Of a DNA stretch of 64,000 bases, positions 9,782-18,408 are shown piece after piece. This DNA is from an uncultured Cyclobacteriaceae bacterium. Lineage in GTDB: Bacteria; Bacteroidota; Bacteroidia; Cytophagales; Cyclobacteriaceae. Every line of letters begins with the position of its first letter. Position 1 is the stretch's first letter. Location of the stretch: assembly GCA_943788235.1 (NCBI GenBank), contig CALSPM010000005.1:1-64000 (forward strand), in the 5' to 3' direction. The position numbers were made by a program, and so were the translations under genes. Below the pieces are notes generated by a model. It was not told the DNA's origin and did no database searches. It saw only the letters and a program-made list of their open reading frames with translations.

Positions 9782-10207
9782 TTACTTTTTTAGCAACCAA
9801 CTACTTGAATGTATTTTATCTCCAAGGCCGTCAACTAGGGTAATTCCCTTTTGATCACAAATGGATCTTTCTGGAATGGTGTTGTTATTTTGGTCTCCAC
9901 CATTGGCGAAACTCAGGTCATATTCTTCACCAAAGTCTAAGGCAATATTTTCAATAGTTTTACAAACGGTTCTGTCTTGGTCTATAGACAATACACAATG
10001 ATCTACAGACTTTATGTTAGAGACAATAAAAATACGTTCTTGTTCTTGCTGAAATTCTTTGGTTCCTTTTAATCCCCTTTGATAATCGTTATTTACAATT
10101 ACAAACAATTCATCAACCAATGCTTTTGCATTATTAAAATACTCAACATGTCCTTTATGCAAGGGATTAAAATACCCAGATACTATTATTCCTTTTTTCT
10201 TACTCAT
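9782..10207 (-). CDS. Cytidylyltransferase-like nucleotidyltransferase (TagD/RfaE C-domain type)
   Basis: A 141-residue single-domain protein of the HxGH nucleotidylyltransferase superfamily. The nucleotide-binding motif is GYFNPLHKGHVEYF. The family transfers CMP or AMP to a phosphorylated alcohol or sugar, such as glycerol-3-phosphate or heptose-1-phosphate. The C-terminal SSSWLL replaces the usual SSSxLR. It is the last gene of the leftward operon and follows a phosphosugar-type cupin, so a role in making a CDP-activated precursor is likely. The substrate cannot be decided from sequence. Confidence 0.75.
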   Translation of the reverse strand: MSKKKGIIVSGYFNPLHKGHVEYFNNAKALVDELFVIVNNDYQRGLKGTKEFQQEQERIFIVSNIKSVDHCVLSIDQDRTVCKTIENIALDFGEEYDLSFANGGDQNNNTIPERSICDQKGITLVDGLGDKIHSSSWLLKK

Positions 10208-10218
10208 GTTACTCTTTT

Positions 10219-10690
10219 TTATCTTACAAAATCATCTTGCACTCGTATAATACCGTCTTCATCTGAAGGATGGTTAGCATCGGTATGTTCCCAAATTTCT
10301 GCTATAACTGAAGCTTCGTCTAAACCAATTAAACGGTGACGCTCGCCTTGTTTTAAATGATTTGATTTCCTTCATTATAGATTTTCATCTCATTTTCTTC
10401 ATCAGAATCACTTCTAATAATCCCAGCAGTACCTTTGTATACTTCCCAAATTTCTGCATGTCTATTATGGTATTGCCAAGACAAGCGAGCGTTAGGTTTT
10501 ACTATCAATATTTTTGGACTTAGCTTACCTCCAATTTTTAAGGTATTTACATCTAAACCTTTAAAAAATTATTTAAAAAATCTTGTGCTTGATTTTCATC
10601 TATTATTAAAAAACCAACCCAGGGTCTTGTGGAGCCTTTTGAAACTATTATAAAATCAGAATACCTTATAGTTTCTTCAATAATTTGAAA
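10219..10690 (-). pseudogene. Cupin, phosphosugar isomerase-like, frameshifted
   Basis: Three minus-strand frames join to a cupin protein: IIDENQAQDFLNNFLK, then LSPKILIVKPNARLSWQYHN and AEIWEVYKGTAGIIRSD, then LKQGERHRLIGLDEAS and EHTDANHPSDEDGIIR, ending with TAA at 10219. The breaks fit a lost A near 10566 and a lost T near 10365. This type of cupin, often labelled phosphoheptose or mannose-6-phosphate isomerase, commonly sits next to an RfaE-like cytidylyltransferase, as here. The start is unclear because the frame runs into the upstream gene's stop. Confidence 0.65.
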
Positions 10691-10704
10691 ATAATTATGA
10701 ATAG

Positions 10705-11709
10705 CTATTCTGAATAAAATAAAACTTCATCTTCTTTGGTGTTTATAAACTCATGCTCTAAAGTTTTATCTAATCCTTCTTTAAGAGAAAAAGGGGCTTT
10801 AAATGAACTATGAACTTTATCTGAGTTAAATTGAGTTGTTGCACAAAATTTCTGAATCCGAACTGATGAAATAGAAAACTTTTTTCCTGACAATACTGAT
10901 ATAAAATCAAAACCGTATCCACACATCATTCCTAATAAATAGGGTATTTTAATACTAGGTAATTTAATTTTCATTTTTTCTTCTATAGTTTGTGTAAGTT
11001 CAACCATAGAAAAATCAGGCTTATCTGTATAATTAAAAACATGATAGCCTAATTCCTTTTTCTCTAATCTATCTTTTATTAGGGCAACAATATTACCGAC
11101 ATAAGCCATAGATTTTTTGTTTTGACCTTTTCCAATCATCATGAATTTCCCTGATGAGATTTGCTTTAATAAATTATAAACATTACCTCTATTTCTTTCT
11201 CCAAATATTACTGTTGGGCGAAGTATTGTGACTGATTTATTAATAGGATCATTTTCGTACCACTCTTTTATTGCTAATTCCGCTTCCCATTTAGATTTTC
11301 CATAATGATTAAATGGGTCTTGAGGATGGTTTTCATTAGGGTTGTTTTTATTTAATCCATAAATAGCTACAGAACTAGTAAAAATCAAATTTTTAATACC
11401 TGCCTTATCCATCGCAGATAATACGTTTTTAGTACCAGTAACATTTACATCATAATACAAAGTAGTCGGAGAAACATCATCACGATGTTCTGCAGCTAAA
11501 AGAACAACTGAATTAGTATTTGAATCAAATTGTATATCATCTTTATTCAGTATGTTACCAATTGAAGATATGTCATTAAAAAATGGACTTTTATTTTTAT
11601 CCAAGTTTCTTGCTTGGTGATCATTGAGTAACTCTTTAATTAAAAAAGAACCTACAAATCCAGATCCTCCTATGATCAATGGGTTATTTAAATATTTTTT
11701 TTTTGGCAT
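10705..11709 (-). CDS. NAD-dependent epimerase/dehydratase (extended SDR)
   Basis: A 334-residue extended short-chain dehydrogenase. It has the NAD-binding motif IIGGSGFVGSFL near residue 12, a TSSVAIYG segment for the catalytic Ser, and HYGKSKWEAE with the YxxxK pair. The C-terminal substrate domain is like UDP-HexNAc dehydrogenases or epimerases (WbpV/FnlB-like), but the exact reaction cannot be told. It overlaps the upstream glycosyltransferase by 26 bp, indicating translational coupling in the operon. Confidence 0.75.
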   Translation of the reverse strand: MPKKKYLNNPLIIGGSGFVGSFLIKELLNDHQARNLDKNKSPFFNDISSIGNILNKDDIQFDSNTNSVVLLAAEHRDDVSPTTLYYDVNVTGTKNVLSAMDKAGIKNLIFTSSVAIYGLNKNNPNENHPQDPFNHYGKSKWEAELAIKEWYENDPINKSVTILRPTVIFGERNRGNVYNLLKQISSGKFMMIGKGQNKKSMAYVGNIVALIKDRLEKKELGYHVFNYTDKPDFSMVELTQTIEEKMKIKLPSIKIPYLLGMMCGYGFDFISVLSGKKFSISSVRIQKFCATTQFNSDKVHSSFKAPFSLKEGLDKTLEHEFINTKEDEVLFYSE

Positions 11710-12436
11710 AATAGTGTAAAAAATTTATTAATAATAGCACTGATTTAACTTTATTGTATCCAAGTTCTTTATTGTAAACGATCCAATTGTACTTAAGCAA
11801 ATCAAATTTATTATTTGAGATTGAATCTGATCTATCTCTATAGACTGCTAATGGCTCAACTATTCCACTAGTTTGATTTATTATCTTAAATATTTTTAAC
11901 CAAAGAGTCCAATCTTGTCTTTTTCTAATTTTAGACATATATATTTTCCCTAGCTTCTCTTGATCATATATAGCTGTTAAACAACCAACATAATTGTTAC
12001 AAAGCATTTGTTTGTGATTTAATTTTTCTGTGACATAAATTGTTTTTAATTTACTGTTTTTTTCATCAATGACTTCATATGAAGAGTACGTGAAATACAA
12101 ATCATTACTTATCATAAAATCAATTTGTTTCTCAATTTTTTTTTCTTTCCACAAATCATCTGAATCGCAAAAAGCTATATACTTCCCTTTCGAGAATTTG
12201 ATTGAATTATTTCTAGCTACACCAGCACCTGAATTTTTATTTAAAATAAAAAGTTTTATTCTAGAGTCAGCTTCTTGAAATTTTTTAATTATTTCAACGG
12301 TTTTATCATTTGAATTATCGTCGGTTATTAAGAGTTCGAAATTAGAATAAGACTGATTAATTATCGAATCGATAGATTCAGCAATAAATTTCTCAGAGTT
12401 ATAAGTTGGCATTATTACAGAAACTAAGTTTTTCAT
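11684..12436 (-). CDS. Glycosyltransferase family 2
   Basis: A 250-residue GT-A glycosyltransferase with VSVIMPTYNSEKFI at the nucleotide-binding N-terminus, ELLITDDNSNDKT, and FCDSDDLW supplying the DxD-like metal site. A C-terminal acceptor-side helix region has RQDWTLWLKIF. It closely resembles the truncated GT2 at 22815-23161, for example through the shared NKNSGAGVARNNSIKFSKG-type segment, so the two are paralogues. Its start overlaps the end of the upstream SDR. Confidence 0.85.
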   Translation of the reverse strand: MKNLVSVIMPTYNSEKFIAESIDSIINQSYSNFELLITDDNSNDKTVEIIKKFQEADSRIKLFILNKNSGAGVARNNSIKFSKGKYIAFCDSDDLWKEKKIEKQIDFMISNDLYFTYSSYEVIDEKNSKLKTIYVTEKLNHKQMLCNNYVGCLTAIYDQEKLGKIYMSKIRKRQDWTLWLKIFKIINQTSGIVEPLAVYRDRSDSISNNKFDLLKYNWIVYNKELGYNKVKSVLLLINFLHYYAKKKIFK

Positions 12437-13375
12437 TTAATATGGTAATTTTGATTTGTAATATAAAATAGTTTCACTTATACCTTTATCAAAATCTATA
12501 AAACTAAAATCTGGAAATTCCTTTTCAAAATATCCTTTACTCATAACTTTCTTGAATGCACCATCTGGTTAACTCAAGTCAAAAGACAACTCAAATTTAT
12601 TATTAAAATTTTTATTAATTATTTCTGCTAATTTTTTTATAGTTAAGCCATCTTCCTGAGCTATGTTAATAGGGTTTTTAATTATGCTTTTTTCGTCATC
12701 TATTATCTGTAGTAAAAGTTTTGCAAAGTCTTTAGCATAAAGCCATTCTCTGATAACATTTCCAGAGCCCCAAATAGATACCTTTTTATCATTATTATAT
12801 TCTGCTTTTACAAATTTAGAAACAAGCGCATTTAAAGCATGAGCCTTGTTAGGGTCAGTCGAATCATTTGGGCCATACATATTTGGCACCAATAGGTTAT
12901 ATGAATTGATCTTATGTTGAGCTTTAAAAGCTTTTGAATAAGCTAAAAGGAGTCTTCTTGTAGAACCATAAGCAAATACTGATTCATGAATTTCTCCGTT
13001 ATAAAAATCATCTTCTTCGTATAATTCTTTAACTGCTCCTGGATATGCACAATTTGCAATAGGGTTTATTATGACTATATTTTTGTTAATTTTAGAAACC
13101 ACGTTATAAATATTGTTAATCATTTCTGTATTATCAGAAATCACAGCAGCAGCATTTTCTGTTACATAGTTTAAACTTCCTACATGAGCAGAACAATTTA
13201 TTATTATATCAGGATTTATTCTTTTAGTGAAAGAATAAAATGAGTTAAAATCTTTAATATCTACTCCTTTTGTCAAGCTAGCTTCAAATACATTATATCT
13301 AAGTTTTAGCTCACTTACTACGTTAGACCCTACAAATCCAGTACTACCCAGTACTAAAATATTTTTTTTTACCAT
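12437..13375 (-). pseudogene. GDP-fucose synthase-like SDR with in-frame nonsense codon
   Basis: The open part (12569-13375, 268 residues) starts VKKNILVLGSTGFVGSNVV and resembles GDP-L-fucose synthase or WcaG-type epimerase-reductases (NPIANCAYPGAV, a degenerate YGSTRR region, VPNMYGPND, GNVIREWLYAKDFA). A TAA at 12569-12571 stops it, but the same frame then stays open for 43 more codons (PDGAFKKVMS to KSKLPY) and ends exactly at the start of the downstream GT2. One substitution (AAA to TAA) would explain it. The remaining product lacks the last ~45 residues. Confidence 0.75.
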
Positions 13376-13647
13376 CCTTCTTTAATTGCGTTTATTATAT
13401 ATTGTATTTGGTCATCTTCTAATTTATCATGAATTGGGATATGAATCTGATTATTGTCAAAAAAAACTTGATTAGGCAAATCATTACGTTTAAAATCCTT
13501 GAAAAGTGAATATCTATCAATTCTATGATGAACTACTGAAACTGGGATATTTTTACTTTTCATATGTCTAATAAATCTTTCTCTATTCTCTACAATGAAT
13601 CCATAAAGCCAATATGAATTTTTATAATCATAATTTTCAGAAAACAA
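13369..13647 (-). pseudogene. C-terminal fragment of a DegT/DnrJ/EryC1 sugar aminotransferase
   Basis: About 90 residues (SYWLYGFIVENRERFIRHMK, SVVHHRIDRYSLF, DDQIQYIINAI) match the C-terminal end of PLP-dependent nucleotide-sugar aminotransferases (PglE/ArnB/PseC type). The PLP lysine and the whole N-terminal two thirds are missing. The upstream edge joins directly to the start of a PglC-type gene, so an internal deletion produced this fragment. It overlaps the downstream SDR by 7 bp, as the intact gene would. Confidence 0.75.
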
Positions 13648-13702
13648 TTAGTGCTGTTAAACTAACTACAATATCTAATAAGCGTTTAAAAAAAATGTAC
13701 AT
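13637..13702 (-). pseudogene. N-terminal fragment of a PglC/WcaJ-type initiating sugar transferase
   Basis: The 21 codons MYIFFKRLLDIVVSLTALIV are the hallmark start (FFKRLxDIxxS plus membrane helix) of bacterial sugar transferases that load the first sugar-1-phosphate onto undecaprenyl phosphate. The frame then hits TGA at 13637-13639, where the sequence has become the aminotransferase fragment. The catalytic domain is absent. Confidence 0.6.
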
Positions 13703-13827
13703 AAAATTAATTTTGGATTGTTTTATAATGTTATTTTTATTTGATGATAACTTAGGGAGCTTGATATAAATATAATATAATGTTGTAATTGATTGTCAAT
13801 TATTATGATTAACAAATTTTCAAATAA

Positions 13828-14832
13828 TTACCAATATTCAAACACACGTTCAATTATTGAAGTTTTCATGTTTTCATTTTCATTTTCATAAGTGTATAAA
13901 AATATTTTATCATTATCAAATATTAATGCAGGGTATCCAGCATCAATATTATTTCCTGAGTAAATAGTTTTCGTATTATAAGCATTGCAGCTTATTAAAT
14001 CAGTATATGTTTTATAAAATTTAATTTGGGTTACTGTCTCTTCATAGTTTACAATTTTTAATTTATAAATATTTAAAAAATAATCAACTTTTCTTTCACT
14101 ATAGGTCAAAATAATTTCGCCATTATGTACATATAACTTTGGTGAGACTATAGCTACATCCTTCTTTTTGTAGCACCAATCTTTAACAATATAATTTACT
14201 GTGTCTTTTGAAAAAATCAATAATGGTAAACCAGCTTTTTTATGATTTCTTCCGACCCCTACTAATTTATTATTAATTTCAATAAATGAAACTTCTTCGT
14301 CATCTAAAAATAATGAGTTCTTTTTTTCTGGAAAAACCAACCAATGATCTTCTTTTTTTATTGACCAAGCTCCAAGTTTATTGCTATAAGGATGGTAAGC
14401 TTGATGGAAGTCTTCATTACCTATAAATTTATATGTCAATATATTTTGTTTAAGTATGATTTCATACTTATTAAGTGTTTTAAATTTTTCGGAAGCGTGA
14501 TTATAAACTGAACAATAAAAAAACAGAACATCGTCTTCTAAAAGAAAATATCCATTACGTAAATCATACAATTCATCTTTAATTTCAATAGATTTTTGAG
14601 TTTTTAAATTAATTATTTTGATAGTGCCTTTGTCACTAGCATGAGTAAATCCAGCTCTATATGAAACTAATTTTTCACCTCTAAACAATACTGCATCTGG
14701 AAAAGCACTATGTAAATCGTCAGACAGGACTCTTTTACTCAAAAAATCACTAAATATAGGATCCTGTAGAGTATTACTGGTATGACACGAAAAAATAAAA
14801 AATAATAAAAAATAAATTGGAAAAATTTTCAT
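13828..14832 (-). CDS. Putative lipoprotein, sialidase/beta-propeller-like
   Basis: A 334-residue protein with a lipoprotein signal: hydrophobic MKIFPIYFLLFFIFSC, with the lipobox cysteine at residue 16. The mature part is beta-rich, with segments such as SAFPDAVLFRGEKLVSYRAG and GAWSIKKEDHWLVF that recall sialidase-like beta-propellers, but I see no full Asp-box set. It is oriented with the polysaccharide operon yet separated by ~125 bp of AT-rich DNA. It could trim or bind a surface glycan; that is inference. Confidence 0.55.
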   Translation of the reverse strand: MKIFPIYFLLFFIFSCHTSNTLQDPIFSDFLSKRVLSDDLHSAFPDAVLFRGEKLVSYRAGFTHASDKGTIKIINLKTQKSIEIKDELYDLRNGYFLLEDDVLFFYCSVYNHASEKFKTLNKYEIILKQNILTYKFIGNEDFHQAYHPYSNKLGAWSIKKEDHWLVFPEKKNSLFLDDEEVSFIEINNKLVGVGRNHKKAGLPLLIFSKDTVNYIVKDWCYKKKDVAIVSPKLYVHNGEIILTYSERKVDYFLNIYKLKIVNYEETVTQIKFYKTYTDLISCNAYNTKTIYSGNNIDAGYPALIFDNDKIFLYTYENENENMKTSIIERVFEYW

Positions 14833-14979
14833 TTGAAAAAATATTTATTTGAATTATTAACCTTAAGTTTAATTATTTAGCTACATCAATTATAATCAAT
14901 GTGAAGTAATTTTTATCCATAAGATAAAATTGTTCGCTAGTGCGAACCTAAAGCACTACAATTAAAAGTAACTGTTAAT

Positions 14980-15245
14980 CTAATTGTTCTGTCTTTTTAT
15001 TTGAATGCTAATGTGATCGTAATTCCCAGTAAAGAGTTTAAGTGTTGCATAGTTAAATAAACAAATACTAATCATTTCAAAGGTTTCTTCAAGGCTAGAT
15101 AATCCAAACAACCCGAATTGGGTGCATTTGGTTTCAAATATAGAATCACAGTTATTGGATATATGTTCTAAGCCAATAGCACCGGTTAAAAAAATCACTC
15201 CGGAGGCTCCCATATATACTTTTGTGTAAAAATCAAGACGCATTA
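14980..15245 (-). pseudogene. C-terminal fragment of a multi-spanning membrane protein
   Basis: The 87 residues contain two hydrophobic helices (VYMGASGVIFLTGAIGLEHI and SICLFNYATLKLF) and a central SLEETFEMI segment. This pattern (G-A-x-G-x-E, then a loop, then EE-x-x-E-M) recalls the end of a family of small integral membrane proteins. The upstream edge at 15245 abuts a partial insertion sequence, so the 5' part was lost in the rearrangement. Confidence 0.5.
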
Positions 15246-15797
15246 ACCATATTGGATGATTACAGTCGTTTTATTGTCAACTGGAAGTTATGTGCCACTA
15301 TGAAGGCAGAGGATGTAAAACAGACCTTGGATGAGGCTTTATTAGTCGCACAAACCCATGCTCCTCTAAAGTTACTATCTGATAATGGATCGTGTTACCT
15401 ATCTATTGAATTAGCAGAATATTTAAATGATCGAAACATGAAACATGTACGAGGTCGACCGCTTCATCCACAAACTCAGGGTAAAATTGAACGATATCAC
15501 AGATCAATGAAAAATGTAGTGAAACTGGATAATTATTACAGCCCAGGGCAGCTAGAGTCTAAAATGAAGCAATTTGTTCAGTATTACAACTATGAAAGAT
15601 ACCATGAGTCCATCAATAACCTTACTCCTTCTGAGGTCTATTATGGAACTGGAGAACGAAAACTTAGGCATAGGGAAAAAATCAAACAACAAACTTTAAT
15701 TGAACGAAAAAAGCAGAATTAAATTAATTATTTAAATTAGTATCAACACTCGCTTAATTTATATCTGAAAAAGTCCACTTTTATTTGACGACATACA
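15246..15797 (+). mobile_element. Partial IS3-family element (IS-B), right-hand 552 bp
   Basis: From the AACCATATTGG at 15246 to the terminal ACA at 15797 the sequence matches the 3' part of the intact element at 21341-22814, in the opposite orientation. It includes the last ~160 codons of OrfB (LDDYSRFIVNWKL, LLSDNGSCYLS, HPQTQGKIERYHRSM) and the terminal inverted repeat. One base change (C to T) creates an early TAA after KKQN. The left 60% of the element is missing. Confidence 0.85.
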
Positions 15798-15938
15798 CTT
15801 AGATTTTTTTAATCTAGAAACCATGAATTCTAACATTGAAACCCCATTTATGGCTTCCATGAGAACTTTTCCTGGCAAACGACTAGATGTCATTCTTGCT
15901 TCAATAGATGCTACTATTTTTCTCTTTTTCGTCACCAT
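15759..15938 (-). pseudogene. N-terminal fragment of an SpsF-like cytidylyltransferase, cut by IS-B
   Basis: ATG at 15938 begins MVTKKRKIVASIEARMTSSR, then LPGKVLMEAINGVSMLE: the CTP-binding start (x-x-x-x-ARMxSxRLPGK) of SpsF/NeuA-like nucleotidyltransferases. About 46 codons remain. At 15797 the frame enters the IS inverted repeat and stops at 15759. A second, nearly complete SpsF-like gene lies at 19718-20462. Confidence 0.7.
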
Positions 15939-15944
15939 AGTTTT

Positions 15945-16469
15945 TTATTTATTCAATAATGATAATATTAATGAGTCAAAATAACGTCCATCTTCAAAAC
16001 AATTATCTCTTAATAAACCGTCTTGTTTAAATTTAAATTTAGTAGTAAAGAAATTTATTTTTTCTGAATCGAATTCATAAAGTTCCATCCAGATCTTATT
16101 TAAATTTAAATTATTAAATCCGTAATCAATCAATAATTCAGCTGCTTCTTTCGCTATTCCATCACTCCCAATATATTTATTTTCATCTCCAATATAAAAT
16201 GAAAAATCTGCAGATCGAATAATCCAATTGATATACAGTAAACCTCCAGCTCCTATAGGTTTTTGAGAATCTAAATCTACAATAGTAAACATATAATTAA
16301 TATGTTTGGAGTTTTGTAGACTATTAAACCAAGCTTCTTGATCTGTTAAAGATAATTCCCTAACTTCTCGAAAATTTTTTCTAAAATCCGGTATATTTCT
16401 CCAATCTCTTAGAAATGGTAAATCTTCTTTTTCAACAGCTCTTAAGCCTACTTTTTTTCCCTTAATCAT
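15945..16469 (-). CDS. GNAT-family N-acetyltransferase
   Basis: A 174-residue RimJ/RimL-type acetyltransferase. It starts GKKVGLRAVEKEDLPFLRDW, and the acetyl-CoA region around IGDENKYIGSDGIAKEAAEL is followed by NLNKIWMELYEFD. It overlaps the upstream NeuB-like gene by 4 bp (ATGA). In nonulosonate pathways (PseH, LegH) a GNAT enzyme acetylates an amino sugar intermediate, so it probably acts on the same sugar as its neighbours. Confidence 0.85.
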   Translation of the reverse strand: MIKGKKVGLRAVEKEDLPFLRDWRNIPDFRKNFREVRELSLTDQEAWFNSLQNSKHINYMFTIVDLDSQKPIGAGGLLYINWIIRSADFSFYIGDENKYIGSDGIAKEAAELLIDYGFNNLNLNKIWMELYEFDSEKINFFTTKFKFKQDGLLRDNCFEDGRYFDSLILSLLNK

Positions 16470-17533
16470 AACTTGACTATTTTTTTTGTTAAATGTTCAC
16501 CTGCATCTATATCTATCAATAATTCTTTGCCGATAAGATTTACTTTATCATAAGGTTCAAAACCTCCTTCAGAGATTGGTCTTAATGCAATAAAATCACT
16601 ATCAGCCAGCACATGGCCTTTTTTAAGATTAGTAGACGCTCTTAAACACCTTCTTTGAACTAACTTTGATTGCTCTTCATTTTTTTCTACAATCTTAACT
16701 CCATCTCCTAAAGAAACTAATAATTCATATGATCTATCAACCATATCCCTCCATGTTTGGGGGTTCATTGCAAAACCATGATCAGGCCCTTCTTGGTTAT
16801 TGTCATCTGTAAAATGCTTCTCTATGACTCTTGCTCCTAAAGCTATAGCCCCTAGAGTTGTAGCATGACCAGCAGTATGATCCGATAAGCCTAAAACAGT
16901 ATTTGGGTAATCTATAGAAAATTGTTTTAACACATTCAAGTTACAATAATTATAATTCTCTTTTGAACCAGTATAGTTTGTATTGCATTGCATTAAAACT
17001 AAATTATTAGTCTTTTTCATTGCCATAGCCATGACCCTGCTTACGTCATCATTTGAAGACGCACCTGTTGCTATTAAAATAGGTTTGTTTTTATCTAATA
17101 TGTAATCTATGATCTCTAACCACGTTATGTCTCCCGAACCTATTTTATATAAATCTACATAAGGGTCAACTAAATCTACAGATTCAAAGTCGTAAGCGCT
17201 TGTGAAATAGTCGATTCCTACTTTGTCACATTCTTCCTTGAGAATCCTTGTCCAATCCTTAGAAATACTAGCATCCTCATACACTTCAAATACTGATTTT
17301 TTCCATTTAGATTGATGTGAAAGTTTTCCTTTCATATTATCAAAACCAGTTTTGCTTACAATTTTGTCTGCTTGAAAATTTTGGAACTTTGCCGCATCAG
17401 CACCCGCTTGTTTAGCTAGATGTATTAATTTGATAGCTTTTTCAAGCGAACCATTATGATTAGCTCCAATATCAGCTATAAAATATAAAGAATTATCATC
17501 TATTATTTTATTACCTAATTTAATTGTATTCAT
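16466..17533 (-). CDS. N-acetylneuraminate synthase-like protein (NeuB/SpsE family)
   Basis: A 355-residue synthase that condenses phosphoenolpyruvate with an acylated amino sugar to form a nonulosonate (sialic, legionaminic, pseudaminic or related acid). A TIM barrel covers residues 1 to ~280 (YFIADIGANHNGSLEKA, DAAKFQNF, IGSGDITWLEIID, LIATGASS, LGLSDHTAGH, IEKHFTDD). A C-terminal SAF/antifreeze-like domain follows from ~295 (CLRASTNLKKGHVLADSDF, LIGKELLIDIDAGEHL). All expected segments are present. It overlaps both neighbours, so it is translationally coupled inside the IS-bounded block. Confidence 0.92.
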   Translation of the reverse strand: MNTIKLGNKIIDDNSLYFIADIGANHNGSLEKAIKLIHLAKQAGADAAKFQNFQADKIVSKTGFDNMKGKLSHQSKWKKSVFEVYEDASISKDWTRILKEECDKVGIDYFTSAYDFESVDLVDPYVDLYKIGSGDITWLEIIDYILDKNKPILIATGASSNDDVSRVMAMAMKKTNNLVLMQCNTNYTGSKENYNYCNLNVLKQFSIDYPNTVLGLSDHTAGHATTLGAIALGARVIEKHFTDDNNQEGPDHGFAMNPQTWRDMVDRSYELLVSLGDGVKIVEKNEEQSKLVQRRCLRASTNLKKGHVLADSDFIALRPISEGGFEPYDKVNLIGKELLIDIDAGEHLTKKIVKL

Positions 17534-18408
17534 AATGTTCTTTTAATTTTAAAATAGTTTGATCTAAGCTTACTAGTTCTCTTTGATATTTTTCAATGTA
17601 GTAACTAGAATCAAGAGACTGATCATTTGACCTTTTCGCCCTACCTTTAAAGGAGGATATTAAGGATTTAGAGAGTGTTTTAGTCGAAATATTAAGTTTA
17701 TCTAATAATTTATTCCCAAAATCAAACTTAGTACATAATTCACCTGCTATATGAAGAGATTCTGAGTTAATATTATCAGTTTTTATTAAAAACTCAATCT
17801 CATTTGCTAAATCCCATATTGAGATTGGAGTAAATAGTACATCAGTAAATAATCCTAATTCTTTGCGTTCTTTTGCAGTATTAATTATCCATTCTGCAAA
17901 CCCTGTTTTATTAGTATTTAAATTTAAACCGAATATAGTAGTTCTTATAATTGTGTAGCTTCGGTCAATTGATGTTTTTAGAAAAAACTCACCTAATTCT
18001 TTTGACTTTCCATAAACGTTTTCAGGAGAAACACAGTCTAATTCTTTTGCTAAATGCAGAGATGAGGGAAAAACAGCATCTGTTGAAATATAAATTATCT
18101 TAACATCGTTATTTGTTGCTTTAAGAAACTTCTGAACAGAAACACCATTAATTTTAAATGCATCATTAGGATTTTCTTCACAAAAATTCACCATTAGTTA
18201 AAGCACCACTGTGAATAATAATATCAGGATTAGCCCATTCTATTAATTCTAGATAACAATGAGATTTAAGATCAAATTTCATATACTGAGTGTGTTGTTC
18301 CTTGAAAAAGGAATTACCAGCCGCATAAACATTAAATTGATCCTTTAAATCATTAACTAATGAGGCTCCCAACATCCCTGATGCTCCTGTAATTAATATG
18401 TTTTTCAT
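17520..18408 (-). pseudogene. RmlD-like dTDP-4-dehydrorhamnose reductase family SDR, frameshifted
   Basis: The N-terminal frame (18178-18408) has ILITGASGMLGASLVNDL and PDIIIHSGALTNGEF. The rest (17520-18194) continues FCEENPNDAFKINGVSVQ, then VYGKSKELGEFFL with the YxxxK pair and YTIIRTTIFGLN. An extra T in TTTTT near 18183-18187 explains the break. The family reduces 4-keto sugars. It overlaps the NeuB-like gene by 14 bp and abuts the aminotransferase. If the indel is a sequence error the enzyme is complete at ~295 residues. Confidence 0.8.
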
